Of a stretch of 64,000 nt of DNA, positions 46,201 to 54,289 are shown piece by piece. A program made the position numbers and the translations under genes. This DNA comes from JAVJSF01 sp040219555 (GTDB lineage Bacteria > Actinomycetota > Thermoleophilia > Miltoncostaeales > Miltoncostaeaceae). The stretch covers positions 1-64,000 of the forward strand of contig JAVJSF010000010.1 in NCBI GenBank assembly GCA_040219555.1, written 5' to 3'. Each line of letters begins with the position of its first letter. Within the stretch, counting starts at the first letter, position 1. The notes beneath the pieces are model-generated. The model saw only the letters and a list, made by a program, of their open reading frames with translations. It did no database searches and was not told where the DNA came from.

Positions 46201-46967
46201 CCGACGCGCCCCCCGAGGGCGACCTGTTCCGGCTGGCCGATGTCGCGCTGTACTGGGCCAAGGCGCAGGGGCGGAACCGGGTGTTCCGCTATTCCGCGGA
46301 GACCATCGCCATGTTGCCGGCCGACGAGCAGGAGAGTCGGCTGGAGCGCGCCCGCGCATTCGCCAGCGTCCAGGCGCTGGCGCGGGCCGTGGACGCCAAG
46401 GACCCGCTCACCCAGCGCCATTCGGAGCGGGTGGCCCGGATGGCTCGCCGGCTGGCGCTGGTCCGGGGCTGGAGTGCGGACCGCGCGGAGCTGCTCCACC
46501 AGGCCGCCCTGGTGCACGACGTCGGCAAGATCGCCATCCCCGACGCCATCCTGTTCGCCGCACGTGAACTCACCGCCGACGAACTCGCGCGCGTGCAGGA
46601 GCACTCGGCCATCGGCGCGATGATGCTGCAGGACGCGCTCTCGTCCGAGCAGGTCTCCTGGGTCCGTGGCCACCACGAGCGCCCGGACGGGACCGGCTAC
46701 CCGGATGGCCTCACCGGGACGGCGATCCCCGAGGGCGCACGCCTCCTGGCGCTGGCCGACGCGTGGGACGCGATGACCGTCGCCCGGCCCTACGGCGCCC
46801 CCCGCTCCGTGGCCGAGGCGCGCGAGGAATGCCGGCGCATGGCCGGCCCCCAGTTCGATCCGCAGGCGGTGGCGGCACTGCTGACGCTACTCGACTCCGA
46901 TGAGGATCCCGCCGGGGAGAGCGGGCCGGCGCCCCCGAGCCCGGCTCCCGAGGCCGCCCGCGCCTGA
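43206..46967 (+). CDS. CHASE-PAS-GAF-GGDEF-HD-GYP c-di-GMP enzyme
   Basis: 1253-residue membrane sensor. A first membrane helix (about 9-26) and a second (LVILVLGLLVSVLAGVLTSV, about 285-305) bracket an extracytoplasmic CHASE domain. PAS domains follow near residues 330, 457 and 584, a GAF domain near 711-860, and a GGDEF domain with VGGEEFAWILPEL (about 950). The HD-GYP domain has HDVGKIAIPDA (about 1104) and HHERPDGTGYPDG. Both output sites look intact, so it may make and degrade c-di-GMP. The RxxD inhibitory site reads RGGE. The ATG at 43206 is chosen because it precedes the first membrane helix. Confidence 0.92.
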   Translation: MNLRRLAPVSLTLVLFVVTMLGAFLTWHYEVSRSDTRASEAAHEGADVLESRMRAAASVLNDEAGLFVASDRVGQDEFAGFARQVLGASGLTSIGWIERVTAAQRPAFEAQTGLTVLERRASVLALAPAATRPVVYPLTHVASLRSPAPTRGTDLGFDPLRRGALERAIESGEVRITGPLFLQSAGFSGVLAFQPAYRGGFRPSTPEARESSLAGVAVGALSFDALLDPLVDTPAGEPRLGVLLGGRSITPGVGAFESDMDAPVAFGGQEFTVVAERPEPSPALPLVILVLGLLVSVLAGVLTSVLARRAARQDRAVREATAALRASRESHRALVENSPDVVSRYDRDLRCVYISPGITATSGRRPTDFLGRTPGEVDLPPGVADLWRGALSDARDGDRDTRFEFSDVAGDAVMHFEARITPEHGPDGDVVSLLATVRDVTELRTIAEELQRARDYSEALVDSMHDGLIVLGQGGVLEHVNQRLLEMTGFTREELVGSRPPFPFHPPEEMDRIRRVLRDYLDVGASGEFELMYRRRDGTRFPVLLGASPLRDTEGTLMGGVRLVRDITETRAAERALRASDERHRGLVAAMADGVVMHAPNGVIVDCNPAAESILGLSRDQIVGRDGRDPGWRAIREDGSDLPPDERPAQVTLRTGVPQRHVVMGVHRGDGSPAWLDVSCEPLDDGPTRGVVVTFADITARLEAEREQASLRHLATLVASEAEPRRVFDSLAREAARAADADGAAVMRFEDGRARVRALGEWRAEGGPQARTTTFSVDGRTVVGRVGLSGAPERADGGDEPIGSLVLPDRPVTSSVGVPIVVNGEVWGALAVASTRGQPFPPATEQRLGRMSEIATLAIAGSEARAQLATLASTDHLTGLWNRRAFEDRLEVELDRARRYDRGLGLVLMDIDHFKLVNDTHGHPAGDRVLAEFAARLRSVVRGGEMVARVGGEEFAWILPELGDEEMVLAAERLRRAVVAEPFPGVGRLTVSAGVCGLADAPPEGDLFRLADVALYWAKAQGRNRVFRYSAETIAMLPADEQESRLERARAFASVQALARAVDAKDPLTQRHSERVARMARRLALVRGWSADRAELLHQAALVHDVGKIAIPDAILFAARELTADELARVQEHSAIGAMMLQDALSSEQVSWVRGHHERPDGTGYPDGLTGTAIPEGARLLALADAWDAMTVARPYGAPRSVAEAREECRRMAGPQFDPQAVAALLTLLDSDEDPAGESGPAPPSPAPEAARA

Positions 46968-46986
46968 GCCGGCGCCGCCGGGCGGG

Positions 46987-48414
46987 TCAGCCCCCCAGGC
47001 GCCGGCGCAGGCCCCCGAGCACCCGGTGCCGCCCGTAGGCCAGGGCCTCCGTGGGCAGGTTCGGCAGCGTCCGCCGCGCGAACTCGTCGGCGGCGCGCCC
47101 GATGGCCCCGGCCAGCGTGGGGTAGGCGTGCACCATGCGCTGTATCCGTAGCAGCGACACGCCGTGGTCGACGGCGTAGGTCAGCAGGGGCAGGAGTTCG
47201 GCCGCGCGCGGCCCCACCACGGTCGCCGCCACCACCCGTCCGGTCAGACGTACCGCGCTGATCTGCACGAAGCCGTGACGGACGCCGTCGGTGAGGCCCC
47301 GGTCGGTGTCGGCCATCCGTACGGTGATGTCCAGGAGGGCCCCGTCCGGGCAGCGGCGCGCGCGCTCGGAGGCCACCGGGCCCACCCACGCCACCTCGGG
47401 GTCGGCGTAGACCGCCGACGGCATCGCCGGCACGCGCCGGTTGAGCGCCGTGGTGCCCGTCAGGGCGATGCGCTGCACGATGCGCCGCCCGAAGGCGTTG
47501 GCGGCGTGGGTCTGGTGCGCCAGGGGGGTCACGTCTCCCACCGCGAACACGCCCTGCATCGACGTGCGCCCCCACTGGTCGACGGTGATCCCGGTGGGGC
47601 CGCCCGCCAGCAGCCCGCCGGCGGCGTCGGCGTTCGGCGTGCGCCCCAGCGCCATCAGCACGGCGTCGACCCCCTCCAGCGGCACCTCCCCGGCCGGGGC
47701 GCCCAGGGTGAGGATGCGCCCGGCCCCCTCGTCGAACCGCGCCGCCCGCGCGCCCAGGTGCACCGCGATGCCCTGTTCGGCGAGCGACTCCAGCAGGGTC
47801 GCCGAGGCCGCGGGGTCGGCCTGGGGCAGCACCCGGTCGGCCATGTCGATCAGGCTCACCCGGCTGCCCAGGCGGGTGAGGGCGCAGGCCATCTCCAGCC
47901 CGACCGGGCCGGCGCCCACGATGGCCAGGTGGCCGGGTGGCTCGGCCAGCTCGAACAGCGACTCGTTGGTGAGGACACGCTCGGGGGGCAGCCCCGGGAT
48001 GGCCACCGTCCGTGGGCGCGATCCGGTGGCGAGGATCACGTTCGGGGCGGCGAGCGTGCGCACGGCGCCGTCGGGGCTGGTGACCGCGACGGCCGGCCCC
48101 GAGCGAAGGACCCCCCGGCCGGCCACCGACTCGATGCGCGGGTGCTCCGCGATCTCGCGCGCCTCGCGCTGGGCCAGCGCGTCGCGCGTCGCCCGCACGT
48201 CGGCGAGGGCCGCGGCGGCGTTGGCGCGCAGTGCCGGCTCGCGCGAGAGGTGGATCAGGCGCTTGGAGGGGATGCAGCCCACGTTGGTGCACTCACCCCC
48301 TATGCGCCCGGACTCCACCAGGGCCACCCGGCGCCCCATGTCGGCCAGGCCGATGGCCACCGTCAGCCCGCCGGCGCCGGCGCCCACCACGATCGCATCA
48401 TGCTCCTGTGACAT
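46987..48414 (-). CDS. FAD-dependent pyridine nucleotide-disulfide oxidoreductase
   Basis: 475-residue flavoprotein of the lipoamide dehydrogenase/mercuric reductase group. The FAD site is AIVVGAGAGGLTVAIGLADM, the redox disulfide is in GGECTNVGCIPSKRLIHLS, the NAD(P) site is HLAIVGAGPVGLEMACAL, and VFAVGDVTPLAHQTHAANAF is the second FAD motif. The dimer domain holds the C-terminal His in VHAYPTLAGAIGR. The N-terminal mercury-binding domain is absent, and the usual C-terminal His-Pro reads His-Ala, so the substrate is uncertain. Its start overlaps the end of the VTT-domain gene by 17 bases. Confidence 0.88.
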   Translation of the reverse strand: MSQEHDAIVVGAGAGGLTVAIGLADMGRRVALVESGRIGGECTNVGCIPSKRLIHLSREPALRANAAAALADVRATRDALAQREAREIAEHPRIESVAGRGVLRSGPAVAVTSPDGAVRTLAAPNVILATGSRPRTVAIPGLPPERVLTNESLFELAEPPGHLAIVGAGPVGLEMACALTRLGSRVSLIDMADRVLPQADPAASATLLESLAEQGIAVHLGARAARFDEGAGRILTLGAPAGEVPLEGVDAVLMALGRTPNADAAGGLLAGGPTGITVDQWGRTSMQGVFAVGDVTPLAHQTHAANAFGRRIVQRIALTGTTALNRRVPAMPSAVYADPEVAWVGPVASERARRCPDGALLDITVRMADTDRGLTDGVRHGFVQISAVRLTGRVVAATVVGPRAAELLPLLTYAVDHGVSLLRIQRMVHAYPTLAGAIGRAADEFARRTLPNLPTEALAYGRHRVLGGLRRRLGG

Positions 48415-49144
48415 CCCCCGCTCCCCCCCGGTCGTCGTCCATACCCTCGCGCCTGCGGATGATCCGCGCCACCACCAGGCCTCCCACCAGCAGCACCAGC
48501 GAGATGATCAGGGTCGGGAGGGAGATGCGCGGCACCGCTCCGTCGAACTCCTCCAGCGAGGCACCCAGCAGCACCACCGAGACCGTCGCCGCGATGCTGC
48601 CGAGCGCGGTCGCGGCCAGGAACCCCAGCGGGTTGATGCGCGCCGCGCCCGCCGCGTAGCTGACCAGGTCGTACGGCAGGAACACCAGTCGCATGATGAC
48701 CACGCTCTCGAAGCTGCGCCGGCGCATGCGCGTGGCGAGGCGTGCCACCCGCCCCTGGCCGGCGGCGAGTGCGGGCCCGCCCACCGCCCGTCCCAGGCCG
48801 TAGGCGATCATCGCCGACGCGTTGCTGGCGATCACCACGATCACCACCCCCCACACCGGGCCGAACAGGAAGCCGCCGGCCAGGGTGAGGACGGTGGCCG
48901 AGAAGAAGATCAGCGGCCGCACCAGGTACACCGCCACGTACAGCAGCGGCCCCCAGGCGCTCCCGCGCACGGTGTCCACGAGCCCCTCGGCGGCCTCCCC
49001 GAAGGTGAGCCCCTGCATCCGGGCCCACACCAGGCCCGTCGCCACGAGGGCCACCCACACGCCGGCCGCCACCAGGCGGGCCCGCGGCGAGGGGCCGGCA
49101 GCGCCCGGCGGGACGGCCTCCGGGTCCGCGGGCGGCGTGCTCAT
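48398..49144 (-). CDS. TVP38/TMEM64 (VTT-domain) membrane protein
   Basis: 248-residue integral membrane protein of the DedA/TVP38 superfamily. After a first helix (ARLVAAGVWVALVATGLVWA) comes the VTT domain, with TVLTLAGGFLFGPVWGVVIV and an RLVFLPYDLVSYAAGAARIN segment that carries the family's F/P-x-D and G-x-x-R/x features. DedA-like proteins are linked to lipid flipping and membrane homeostasis. The ATG at 49144 overlaps the stop of the CDP-alcohol phosphatidyltransferase gene. Together with the oxidoreductase they form one overlapping set. Confidence 0.9.
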   Translation of the reverse strand: MSTPPADPEAVPPGAAGPSPRARLVAAGVWVALVATGLVWARMQGLTFGEAAEGLVDTVRGSAWGPLLYVAVYLVRPLIFFSATVLTLAGGFLFGPVWGVVIVVIASNASAMIAYGLGRAVGGPALAAGQGRVARLATRMRRRSFESVVIMRLVFLPYDLVSYAAGAARINPLGFLAATALGSIAATVSVVLLGASLEEFDGAVPRISLPTLIISLVLLVGGLVVARIIRRREGMDDDRGGAGDVTGA

Positions 49145-49755
49145 GCGCCCAGCTCGCGTACGGCGAAGGCCGCACGCTGCACCGGTCCCACCATGACCAG
49201 CGCCGCCATGGTGAACATCGTCGCGACCGCCCAGGCGGGCGCGGCGAGCGCGACCGCGAACAGCACGATGGTCTCGGCGCCCTCGACCAGGCCGCGCGGC
49301 ATGGTGACCGACGTCATCTCCCCGCGCGCCCGCGCGCCGGCGCCGCGCGCCTCGATCAGAGCGGCCAGGTAGGCCCAGGAGACGGCGTTGACATAGAAGG
49401 CGCCCAGCAGCAGGGCGGCCGCCAGCCACGCCGTGCGCGTGTCGAGGTGGGCGGCGATGCCGAGGGGGATGGCCGTGTAGACGACCACGTCCAGGAGCAT
49501 GTCCAGGTAGCCGCCCAGCGGCGACGCGGCGCCGCGGGCGCGCGCCACCACCCCGTCCAGTCCGTCCAGGACCCGGTTGACCAGCCACAACGCCAGCGCC
49601 GCCCAGGCCACCCCGGCCCACGCGGCGCCGGCCGCGGCCAGGCCCGCCGCCAGGGCGAGCGCGGTGACGACCCCGGGTCCGACGGCCCGGGGGAGGCGGA
49701 CGGCCACCGGCGCCAGCACGCGCTCCTTGCCAGAGCGCAGCGCGGCGTCGATCAC
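49141..49755 (-). CDS. CDP-alcohol phosphatidyltransferase
   Basis: 204-residue membrane enzyme with the complete CDP-alcohol motif. DG-x2-AR-x8-G-x3-D-x3-D is read as DGVVAR (near residue 68), then GGYLDMLLDVVVY. It transfers a phosphatidyl or similar group from a CDP-alcohol to an alcohol acceptor; the exact acceptor is unknown. Six hydrophobic segments are visible. It starts at ATG 49755, 28 bases downstream of the DUF427 gene. Confidence 0.9.
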   Translation of the reverse strand: MIDAALRSGKERVLAPVAVRLPRAVGPGVVTALALAAGLAAAGAAWAGVAWAALALWLVNRVLDGLDGVVARARGAASPLGGYLDMLLDVVVYTAIPLGIAAHLDTRTAWLAAALLLGAFYVNAVSWAYLAALIEARGAGARARGEMTSVTMPRGLVEGAETIVLFAVALAAPAWAVATMFTMAALVMVGPVQRAAFAVRELGA

Positions 49756-49783
49756 CGGCCCGCCACCATCCCGGTGGAGGGGC

Positions 49784-50071
49784 TCACCCCTCGGTCACCT
49801 CCACGCCCCTCCAGAAGGCGAAGTGGCCCTCGATGTGCTGCGCCTCGGCCTTCGGCTCGGGGTACGACCAGGCCGCGTTCTCGTTCACCGCGCCGCCGGC
49901 GCTGACGCTGTAGTAGCTCGCGGTCCCCTTCCACGGGCAGAAGGAGGTGTGGCTGGACGGCGCGAGCACCCCGTCCGCGACCGCCTCGGCCGGGAAGTAG
50001 TGGTTGCCCTCCACCACCACGGTCGCATCGCTCCGGGCGATCACCTCGCCGTTCCATGTCGCTGTCACCAT
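49784..50071 (-). CDS. DUF427 protein
   Basis: 95-residue protein of the DUF427 family, recognised from VTATWNGEVIARSDATVVVE, NHYFPAEAV and HTSFCPWKGTASYYSV with a conserved Cys-Pro-Trp-Lys. The fold is a small beta barrel; the biochemical role is not established. The ATG at 50071 fits the family start. The gap to the divergent ABC gene (50072-50292) carries two RNA-type hairpins listed separately. Confidence 0.9.
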   Translation of the reverse strand: MVTATWNGEVIARSDATVVVEGNHYFPAEAVADGVLAPSSHTSFCPWKGTASYYSVSAGGAVNENAAWSYPEPKAEAQHIEGHFAFWRGVEVTEG

Positions 50072-50211
50072 CGGATCCCCCTGGGTCGTCGCTCCGTTGA
50101 GCCCCGCCGGCCGAATGATGGCGAGCCGGGGCACCCGGCGCCCACGCGGTGTGCGTGCGCGCACCTCAGGTGATCGTCCACCGGTCACCGGCCGTTATGT
50201 AATCGTGAGGA

Positions 50212-50264
50212 CATCTTCTTGCGAGAGGATGACGCTCCGCACGGCCGCGCTCGCCCGGCCGGAG
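50212..50264 (+). promoter_or_regulatory. Two-hairpin leader of the YnjBCD-like operon
   Basis: Upstream of the binding-protein gene, CATCTTCT and AGAGGATG form an 8-bp stem with a TGCG loop (50212-50231). This is followed by a second stem, CTCCG/CGGAG with an inner GGCCG/CGGCC (50235-50264). A T/A-rich stretch TTATGTAAT just upstream (50196-50204) may be part of the promoter. This could be a small regulatory RNA leader; I do not recognise a known riboswitch in it. Confidence 0.35.
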
Positions 50265-50292
50265 ATGTGACAGCTCGATCCGAGGAGTCCGG

Positions 50293-51498
50293 ATGTCGCG
50301 GGTGCTGCGTCTGCTGGTGATGGTTGGGCTCGCCGTGGTGCTGGCGCTGGCCGCGGCGTGCGGCGGCGACGAGGACGATGCGGCGCCCGCGGGCGGGATC
50401 GGTACCGGCTCGGCCACGACCGCGCCCGAGGGCTTCGACGCCGTGCTGGCCGAGGCCCGGGGGCAGACGGTCCGCTGGTGGATGTTCGGCGGGGATGCCC
50501 GGATCAACGCCTACCTGGCCGATCATGTGATCCCCGCCGCCGCCGAGCGGGGGGTCACCCTCGAGCAGGTCCCCATCGACGACACCGCCGAGGTGGTGCA
50601 GCGCGTCCTCTCCGAGCGCGAGGCCGGGCGCGATTCGGGCGGCGCCGTGGACCTGATCTGGATCAACGGCGAGAACTTCGCGCTGGGCAAGGAGCAGGGC
50701 CTGTGGCTCGAGGACTGGGCCGGGTCACTCCCCAACGCCGCGCTCCTGGACCCCGCCGACGAGTCGCTGACCACCGACTTCGGCGTGCCCACCGAGGGGC
50801 AGGAGTCGCCCTGGAGCCGCGCCGCGCTGGTGTTCGCGCACGATCCCGCGCGCACCCCCGAGCCCCCCGCCACCGTGGCCGGCTTCCTGGACTACGCCCG
50901 CGCCAACCCCGGCCGGGTGACCTTCCCGGCCCCGCCGGACTTCACCGGGTCGGCCTTCCTGCGCCTGGCCGTGCAGGAACTGGGCGAGGACGAGGCACTG
51001 GAAGCGCTCCGCGACATCCGCCCGTTCCTGTTCGACGAGGGCCGCAGCCAGCCCAAGGACGAGGCCGAGCTCAACCAGCTCTTCGGGGACGGTCAGCTGG
51101 ACCTCGCCATGAGCTACGACCCGGGCTTCGTCCAGTCGGGGGTGCGCAACGGGGTGTTCCCCGAGAGCACTCGTCCGTACGCCATGGAGCGGACCCTGGT
51201 GAACGTGAGCTTCGTGGTCATCCCCGCCAACGCCTCCAACCCCGCGGGCGCCCGGGTGGTGGCCGACCTGCTCCTGTCGCCGGAGCTCCAGGCCATCAAG
51301 GCCGACCCGGCGGTGCTCGGCATCCCCACGGTGCTCGATCTCGGGCGCCTGGACGACGGGCAGCGGGCGCTCTTCGACGCCGCCGAGCCCAGCCCGTACC
51401 TGATCGGGCCCGAGGACTTCGGCGAGCTGGTGCCCGAGCTGGCGGCGTCGGAGGTCACCCGCCTGGAGGAGCGCTACCGCCGCGAGGTGTTGCGATAG
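50293..51498 (+). CDS. ABC importer substrate-binding lipoprotein (YnjB-like)
   Basis: 401-residue solute-binding protein. A lipoprotein signal ends at LALAAACGGD, so the Cys is the lipid anchor. The mature part opens GQTVRWWMFGGDARINAYLA and includes DLIWINGENFALGKEQGLW, which strongly resembles E. coli YnjB. The natural substrate of YnjBCD is not known. The ATG at 50293 has GAGGAG five bases upstream. ATPase and permease genes follow directly, completing a four-gene importer. Confidence 0.9.
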   Translation: MSRVLRLLVMVGLAVVLALAAACGGDEDDAAPAGGIGTGSATTAPEGFDAVLAEARGQTVRWWMFGGDARINAYLADHVIPAAAERGVTLEQVPIDDTAEVVQRVLSEREAGRDSGGAVDLIWINGENFALGKEQGLWLEDWAGSLPNAALLDPADESLTTDFGVPTEGQESPWSRAALVFAHDPARTPEPPATVAGFLDYARANPGRVTFPAPPDFTGSAFLRLAVQELGEDEALEALRDIRPFLFDEGRSQPKDEAELNQLFGDGQLDLAMSYDPGFVQSGVRNGVFPESTRPYAMERTLVNVSFVVIPANASNPAGARVVADLLLSPELQAIKADPAVLGIPTVLDLGRLDDGQRALFDAAEPSPYLIGPEDFGELVPELAASEVTRLEERYRREVLR

Positions 51499-51530
51499 GG
51501 GCTCCCGTCCCCGAGCGCCCCCCGCGGGCG

Positions 51531-52604
51531 GTGGACCTGGTGGTGACCGGCGTCCATGCGCAACCGGGCGGGGCGAGGGTCCTGCGCGGGGTCGATCTGC
51601 GGGTTCCCGCGGGCGAGCGCGTGGCGCTGATCGGCCCGTCGGGGGCCGGCAAGACGACCCTGTTGCGGGTGATCGCGGGGCTCGAGACCCCCGCGGCCGG
51701 CTCGGTGCGCGCGGGGGAGCGCTTGCTTGATGGCCTGGCGCCGCACCGGCGGCCCATCGCCATGGTGTTCCAGGAGCCGCGCCTGATGCCCCACCTGGAC
51801 GCGGCCGAGAACGTGGCGTTCGGCCTGCGCGCCAAGCGCGTGGGGCGGGCCGAACGGCGTACCCGCGCCGCCGCGCTGCTGGCGGAGGTGGGCCTGGACG
51901 GCCTGGGCCGGCGACGGGTGGGGGGTCTGTCGGGCGGCGAGCGCCAGCGGGTGGCCCTCGCGCGCGCCCTGTGCGCGGAGCCGGCGCTGCTGCTGATGGA
52001 CGAGCCCCTGGCCTCGGTGGACCCGGACCGGCGCGAGTCGCTGCGGGCGCTGATCGTCGGGCTCCAGCGGGCGCGGGGCATCACCACCGTGGTCGTGACC
52101 CACGACCGCGACGAGGCCGCCGAGATGGGCGAGCGCATCGCGGTGATGATCGAAGGGCGCATCGTCCAGTGCTCCAGTCCCGAGGAGCTCCTGCTGGCCC
52201 CCACGTCCCCGGTCGTGGCGCGCTTCATGGGGCTCCGCAACATCGTCTCGGGCCCGGTGCGCGAGGGCACCCTGGCCTGTGCGGCGGGTTCGGTGCCCGC
52301 CTCCGGACCCGACGGGGACGCGCGGGTGGTGGTCCGTCCGGAGGGGCTGGTGCCCGATCCGGACGGGACCCTCACCCTGGAGGTGCGCGAGGCCACCCTG
52401 CTGGGCTCGGCCCTGCGCCTGCGCCTGGAGGGCGCCGGCCTGGCCCTCGAGGCGCGCGCGCCCGTCGGCACGGCGCATCCGCCCGTGGGTGAGCGGGTGC
52501 GGTTCCGGGTGGACCCCGGGGCGGTGTGGCGCTTCCCCGAGGGTGAGGGGCCGGGACCCGGGCTCCCGGCCGGGGCCGCCGCGGAGGCAGCGGCCTCGCA
52601 ATGA
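51531..52604 (+). CDS. ABC importer ATP-binding protein (YnjD-like)
   Basis: 357-residue ATPase. Walker A is ALIGPSGAGKTTLLRVIAGL near residue 35, then the Q loop VFQEPRLMP, the signature LSGGERQRVALARAL and Walker B LLLMDEPLASVDPDRR. A C-terminal TOBE-like domain (about 240-340) is present, longer than in E. coli YnjD. The GTG at 51531 is the first usable start after the binding-protein stop. It overlaps the first permease gene by ATGA. Confidence 0.9.
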   Translation: MDLVVTGVHAQPGGARVLRGVDLRVPAGERVALIGPSGAGKTTLLRVIAGLETPAAGSVRAGERLLDGLAPHRRPIAMVFQEPRLMPHLDAAENVAFGLRAKRVGRAERRTRAAALLAEVGLDGLGRRRVGGLSGGERQRVALARALCAEPALLLMDEPLASVDPDRRESLRALIVGLQRARGITTVVVTHDRDEAAEMGERIAVMIEGRIVQCSSPEELLLAPTSPVVARFMGLRNIVSGPVREGTLACAAGSVPASGPDGDARVVVRPEGLVPDPDGTLTLEVREATLLGSALRLRLEGAGLALEARAPVGTAHPPVGERVRFRVDPGAVWRFPEGEGPGPGLPAGAAAEAAASQ

Positions 52605-53428
52605 GGCGCCTGCCGGCCGGCGTCCGCACCTGGCTGGCGCTGGTGCCGGCGGGGGTCGTGGTGCTGATCTGGCTGGCCGCGATGTTCACGGCGGTGCGCA
52701 GCAGCCTGGGCGTGAGCCGCCTGCGGGGCTGGTCGCAGGCGAGCACGGACGCCTACGGCGCCCTCCTGGACGACCCCCTGTTCTGGGAGGCGCTGTGGTT
52801 CACCCTGCGGATCACGGTCGTCTCCACCGTCATCGCCGCCGTCCTGGCCGTGGCCTTGGCGGCGGCGCTGCGCCGGCGCGGGCCGGTGCTGCGGGCCCTG
52901 GCCGCCGTGCCGGTCCCCGTGCCGCATCTCGTGGCCGCCGTCCTGGGCGTTCTCTGGCTGGGGCCGGGGGGGCTGGCCGACCGGCTTCTGGGCGGGATGC
53001 CGCTCGACCTGGTGCGCGATCCGGCCGGCTGGGGCGTGATCCTCGTGTACGTCTACAAGGAGGCGCCCTTCCTGATGCTGGTGGTGCTGGCCGCCTGGGG
53101 GCCGGCGGTCGCGGCCCGCGAGGAGGCGGCCGCCACGCTAGGGCTGGGGCCGCTGCGCCGGCTCGGCCTGGTGGTGTGGCCGGCCATCCGCCCGGCGCTG
53201 CTGACCGGGTCGGCCGTCGTGGCCGCGTTCGCCATCGGCGCCTTCGAGGTGCCGCTGGTCATCGGGCCCACCGCCCCCGAGACCCTCTCCGAGTACGCCC
53301 TCCAGGCCGGCCGCGGGGCCACGCTCGACGGTCGCGCGCTGTCGTACGCGGCGCTGGTGGTGATGAGCGCGCTGACGGTGGTGGTGGGCGCCCTGGCGGC
53401 GCTCGGCCTGCGCAGGCGCGATGCCTGA
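52601..53428 (+). CDS. ABC importer permease 1
   Basis: 275-residue inner-membrane permease with about six hydrophobic segments. The EAA-type loop EEAAATLGLGPLRRLGLVVWP, cut here to twenty residues as EEAAATLGLGPLRRLGLVVW, contacts the ATPase. It starts at ATG 52601 overlapping the ATPase stop, and overlaps permease 2 by 8 bases. E. coli YnjC is one long protein with both permease halves; here the halves are separate genes. Confidence 0.88.
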   Translation: MRRLPAGVRTWLALVPAGVVVLIWLAAMFTAVRSSLGVSRLRGWSQASTDAYGALLDDPLFWEALWFTLRITVVSTVIAAVLAVALAAALRRRGPVLRALAAVPVPVPHLVAAVLGVLWLGPGGLADRLLGGMPLDLVRDPAGWGVILVYVYKEAPFLMLVVLAAWGPAVAAREEAAATLGLGPLRRLGLVVWPAIRPALLTGSAVVAAFAIGAFEVPLVIGPTAPETLSEYALQAGRGATLDGRALSYAALVVMSALTVVVGALAALGLRRRDA

Positions 53429-54275
53429 GCGCTGGGACGCGCCACCCGCGGCGACCCCGCCGGGAGCCCCCCGGCATCGCCGGCCCCATGGTGCCATCGG
53501 GCCGCGATTGCTCGTGCTCGCGGTGGCCCTGGCCGCCGTCGTCCCGGTCCTGACCCTCCTGGTCCGCGCCCTGGCCGACGAGTGGCGCTCGCCGGCGGTG
53601 GTCCCGCAGCGCTTCGGCACCCGCGGGGTGCGCGACGCCTTCGCCGACGCCGGCGGGGCGGCCGAGGCGATCGCCAACTCGCTGACGGTGGCCGCTCTCG
53701 CCACGGCACTGGCCGTCGCCATCGCCTGGCCGGCCGCGAGGGCGATAGGCGAGCGCCGGCTGCGCCGGCCCGGCGTCGTGTGGGTCGCGCTGGGCCTGCC
53801 GGCGCTGGTGCCTCCTTTCGCCACGGGGGCCGGCCTGTCGGAGTGGGCCATCCGCCTCGGCCTGGCCGATTCGCTGGCCGGTCTGGTGATCGCCCACCTG
53901 GTGCCCGTGCTCCCGTATGTGGTCCTGATCCTCGCCTCGGGTTTCGGGGCCGAGGTGCGCTCGATCGAGGAGGCCGGGGCCGTGCACGGCGCGGGCCCGT
54001 TACGCCGGCTGGTGGGTGTGACCCTGCCGGCCATCGCGCCCACTCTGGCCGTCGCCGCGCTGATGGGCTTCCTCGTCTCCTGGAGCCAGTACGGGCTCAG
54101 CCTGGCGGTGGGCGGTGGGATCCCCATGCTGCCGCTGGTGCTGGTGCCGTTCGTTGGCTCCGATCCGCAGGTGGCCGCGGTGCTGTCCCTGGTGTTCCTG
54201 GCGCCGGCGATCCTGGCGGTGGCGGTCGCGCTGGCGCTGGCCGGCCGGCGCGCCGGCCCGGCGGCGGTGGTCTAG
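53421..54275 (+). CDS. ABC importer permease 2
   Basis: 284-residue permease, the second half-channel of the importer. After a hydrophilic N terminus come about six membrane segments. The EAA-type loop reads IEEAGAVHGAGPLRRLVGVT. It starts at ATG 53421, overlapping permease 1 by 8 bases, and ends 14 bases from the converging KAS III gene. Confidence 0.88.
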   Translation: MPERWDAPPAATPPGAPRHRRPHGAIGPRLLVLAVALAAVVPVLTLLVRALADEWRSPAVVPQRFGTRGVRDAFADAGGAAEAIANSLTVAALATALAVAIAWPAARAIGERRLRRPGVVWVALGLPALVPPFATGAGLSEWAIRLGLADSLAGLVIAHLVPVLPYVVLILASGFGAEVRSIEEAGAVHGAGPLRRLVGVTLPAIAPTLAVAALMGFLVSWSQYGLSLAVGGGIPMLPLVLVPFVGSDPQVAAVLSLVFLAPAILAVAVALALAGRRAGPAAVV

Positions 54276-54289
54276 CGGATCCCTGCCGG

